This document shows, piece by piece, positions 63,005 through 64,000 of a stretch of DNA of 64,000 nt. Position numbers and translations under genes: made by a program. The notes below the pieces were generated by a model. The model searched no databases. It was not told the origin of the DNA and saw only the letters and a program-made list of their open reading frames with translations. The stretch is from Arion vulgaris (taxonomy: Eukaryota; Mollusca; Gastropoda; Stylommatophora; Arionidae), in NCBI GenBank assembly GCA_020796225.1, contig CM036767.1, positions 22,760,927-22,824,926 of the forward strand, given 5' to 3'. Within the stretch, counting starts at the first letter, position 1. The number at the start of each line of letters is the position of its first letter.

Positions 63005-63825
63005 ACCAATTCCATCATCTACCTGGGTAAAGACAACAGTCAATAGTATATCTTGCACTAGTCAACTCTCTTATTAATTTACAACACACTGAAACTTTCT
63101 AGCATTACTTAGCTCTGATGGCTTCTATATAACCAATCCGATTTGATACCAGGCTACAATATAACTACAGATGTCTACTTTCAAGTTGACTTTTTTTTTA
63201 TGTGTGTAAAATCTTAAATTCTCGACTGTACAAATAGTTCATTTTTCATATGTACGGTTCCAACTTCACTGCCACGAGTTACCTCATAATTGTTCCGTTC
63301 CTGTGCCAACAAAAATCATACGAAATGCTAGCAACTGTCGTCTATGTGAACTAATTCCTGAATGAAACAGCCGTACCGCCACAAAGAGCAACCTGCATCG
63401 CATAAATGCATATGGCCGTCACTAAAGTGTCAACACAAAACTGTGTATTCCTTGAATTGCTATTCATGTCGAAGGAAACACCAATCACGAGAACATCCAG
63501 CTTTCTGCACAAGCAATATCACAGCATACGGCAGATTGAGTCGATTCGTCATAACTGCTGTCCTCCATTTTCTGAATACCCACAACAAACGCACGGTTGA
63601 CACAGCAAAAAGCATTCAATGTAACATTCATAGCTCACAGCGTTGCTCAAGCATTAAATCAGTAGCTCGGCAAACGAAACCGGAAAATACCCGACCAAAC
63701 ATGGTGGAAATTCGTTAGCAAAGTCGTGTCCAGAATCAAACAGTCCTGATTCTGAATGGCCCTCCGCATTCCGCCATTGCTGGCCAAAGTTTATACAAAT
63801 GTGTGTCCTGTTGAATAATAAACAT
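63005..63825. other. Unassigned, with 118-residue open frame
   Basis: The plus frame 63362-63718 is basic and Cys/His/Ser-rich and has no domain I recognise. No splice, promoter or poly-A evidence seen. It could be chance or an unknown element fragment. Confidence 0.3.
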
Positions 63826-63829
63826 ACAC

Positions 63830-64000
63830 AAAATTATAATTCCTCTCGTACCGTGATACGTTAGAAAGCATCTGTAAACAATTTGTCCATACCACTCTTT
63901 CCTTGGCAACTCACTCAATCTCCTCCATGGAACTGAGACCGATATTTCTTAGCGCTCTCAGCAAAATTCGTTTTAGGGTCTCCTTAGGTCGCCCTCTCTT
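63830..64000 (-). mobile_element. RT-T LINE 3' end, cut by window edge
   Basis: The reverse complement reads KRGRPKETLKRILLRALRNI, GLSSMEEIE-like, a W..LFTDAF segment, then GGTACGAGAGGAATTATAAT. Same 3' end as the copies at 4.5 and 35.0 kb. Continues beyond 64000. Confidence 0.8.

Overview
The window looks like non-genic, repeat-dominated DNA from an animal, most likely an invertebrate. A lophotrochozoan such as a mollusc is my guess from the mix of many tRNA-headed SINEs and decayed non-LTR retrotransposons. That assignment is inference and no marker gene fixes it. I found no intact host protein gene, rRNA, functional tRNA or CRISPR array. Nearly every long open frame is either a tandem-repeat artefact or a broken retrotransposon 3' end.

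Three layers build the window. (1) Non-LTR retrotransposon (LINE) fragments, almost all 5'-truncated to the last few hundred bases. I use working names: RT-G (GAT-rich 3' tail), RT-T (ATT-rich tail), RT-Q, RT-H (GAA tail), RT-R, RT-D, RT-N, RT-O, and the RNase H-bearing family RNH-J. (2) Non-autonomous elements: SINE-A (about 260 bp, GAA tail), SINE-B (tRNA-like, poly-A tail), SINE-C and SINE-D (tRNA-like), SINE-K (tRNA-like head, 3' end shared with RNH-J), a Helitron, a hAT-type MITE, a Tc1/mariner-type MITE, a third MITE family with TIRs of about 50 bp, a large foldback element, and an unidentified repeat F. (3) About 40 tandem arrays (units 5-86 bp). Adding my approximate intervals they cover about 20 kb, roughly 30% of the window.

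Layout: 0-12 kb has RT and RNase H pieces plus arrays of 24, 47, 86, 27, 18 and 38 bp. 11.6-12.4 kb is an RT piece split by a hAT MITE. 12.9-18.6 kb has RT-Q, SINE-D/B/K/C and five or six arrays. 19.9-26 kb has RT-H, SINE-K/A and a 44-bp array. 26-31 kb has RT-G, two SINE-Cs and an RT-H copy blown up to 3 kb by two arrays and a nested RT-R. 31-36 kb is a transposon cluster (MITE, Helitron, MITE, foldback, nested LINEs). 36-44.4 kb has SINEs, SINE-B nested in SINE-A, and an RNase H copy. 44.5-47 kb is mostly arrays. 48-50.8 kb is an RT-Q copy with the largest array (about 57 x 40 bp). 52-56 kb has SINE-A copies with arrays and a mariner-type MITE in RNH-J. 56.5-64 kb has RT-N, RT-Q and RT-O with arrays, and an RT-T copy running off the end.

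The strongest general observation is that many minisatellites are not independent sequence. Their unit is a short piece of the LINE, SINE or MITE copy in which they sit, with the element's own sequence continuing on one or both sides. I can trace at least 15 arrays to an element this way. Nested insertions with recognisable target-site duplications give relative ages.
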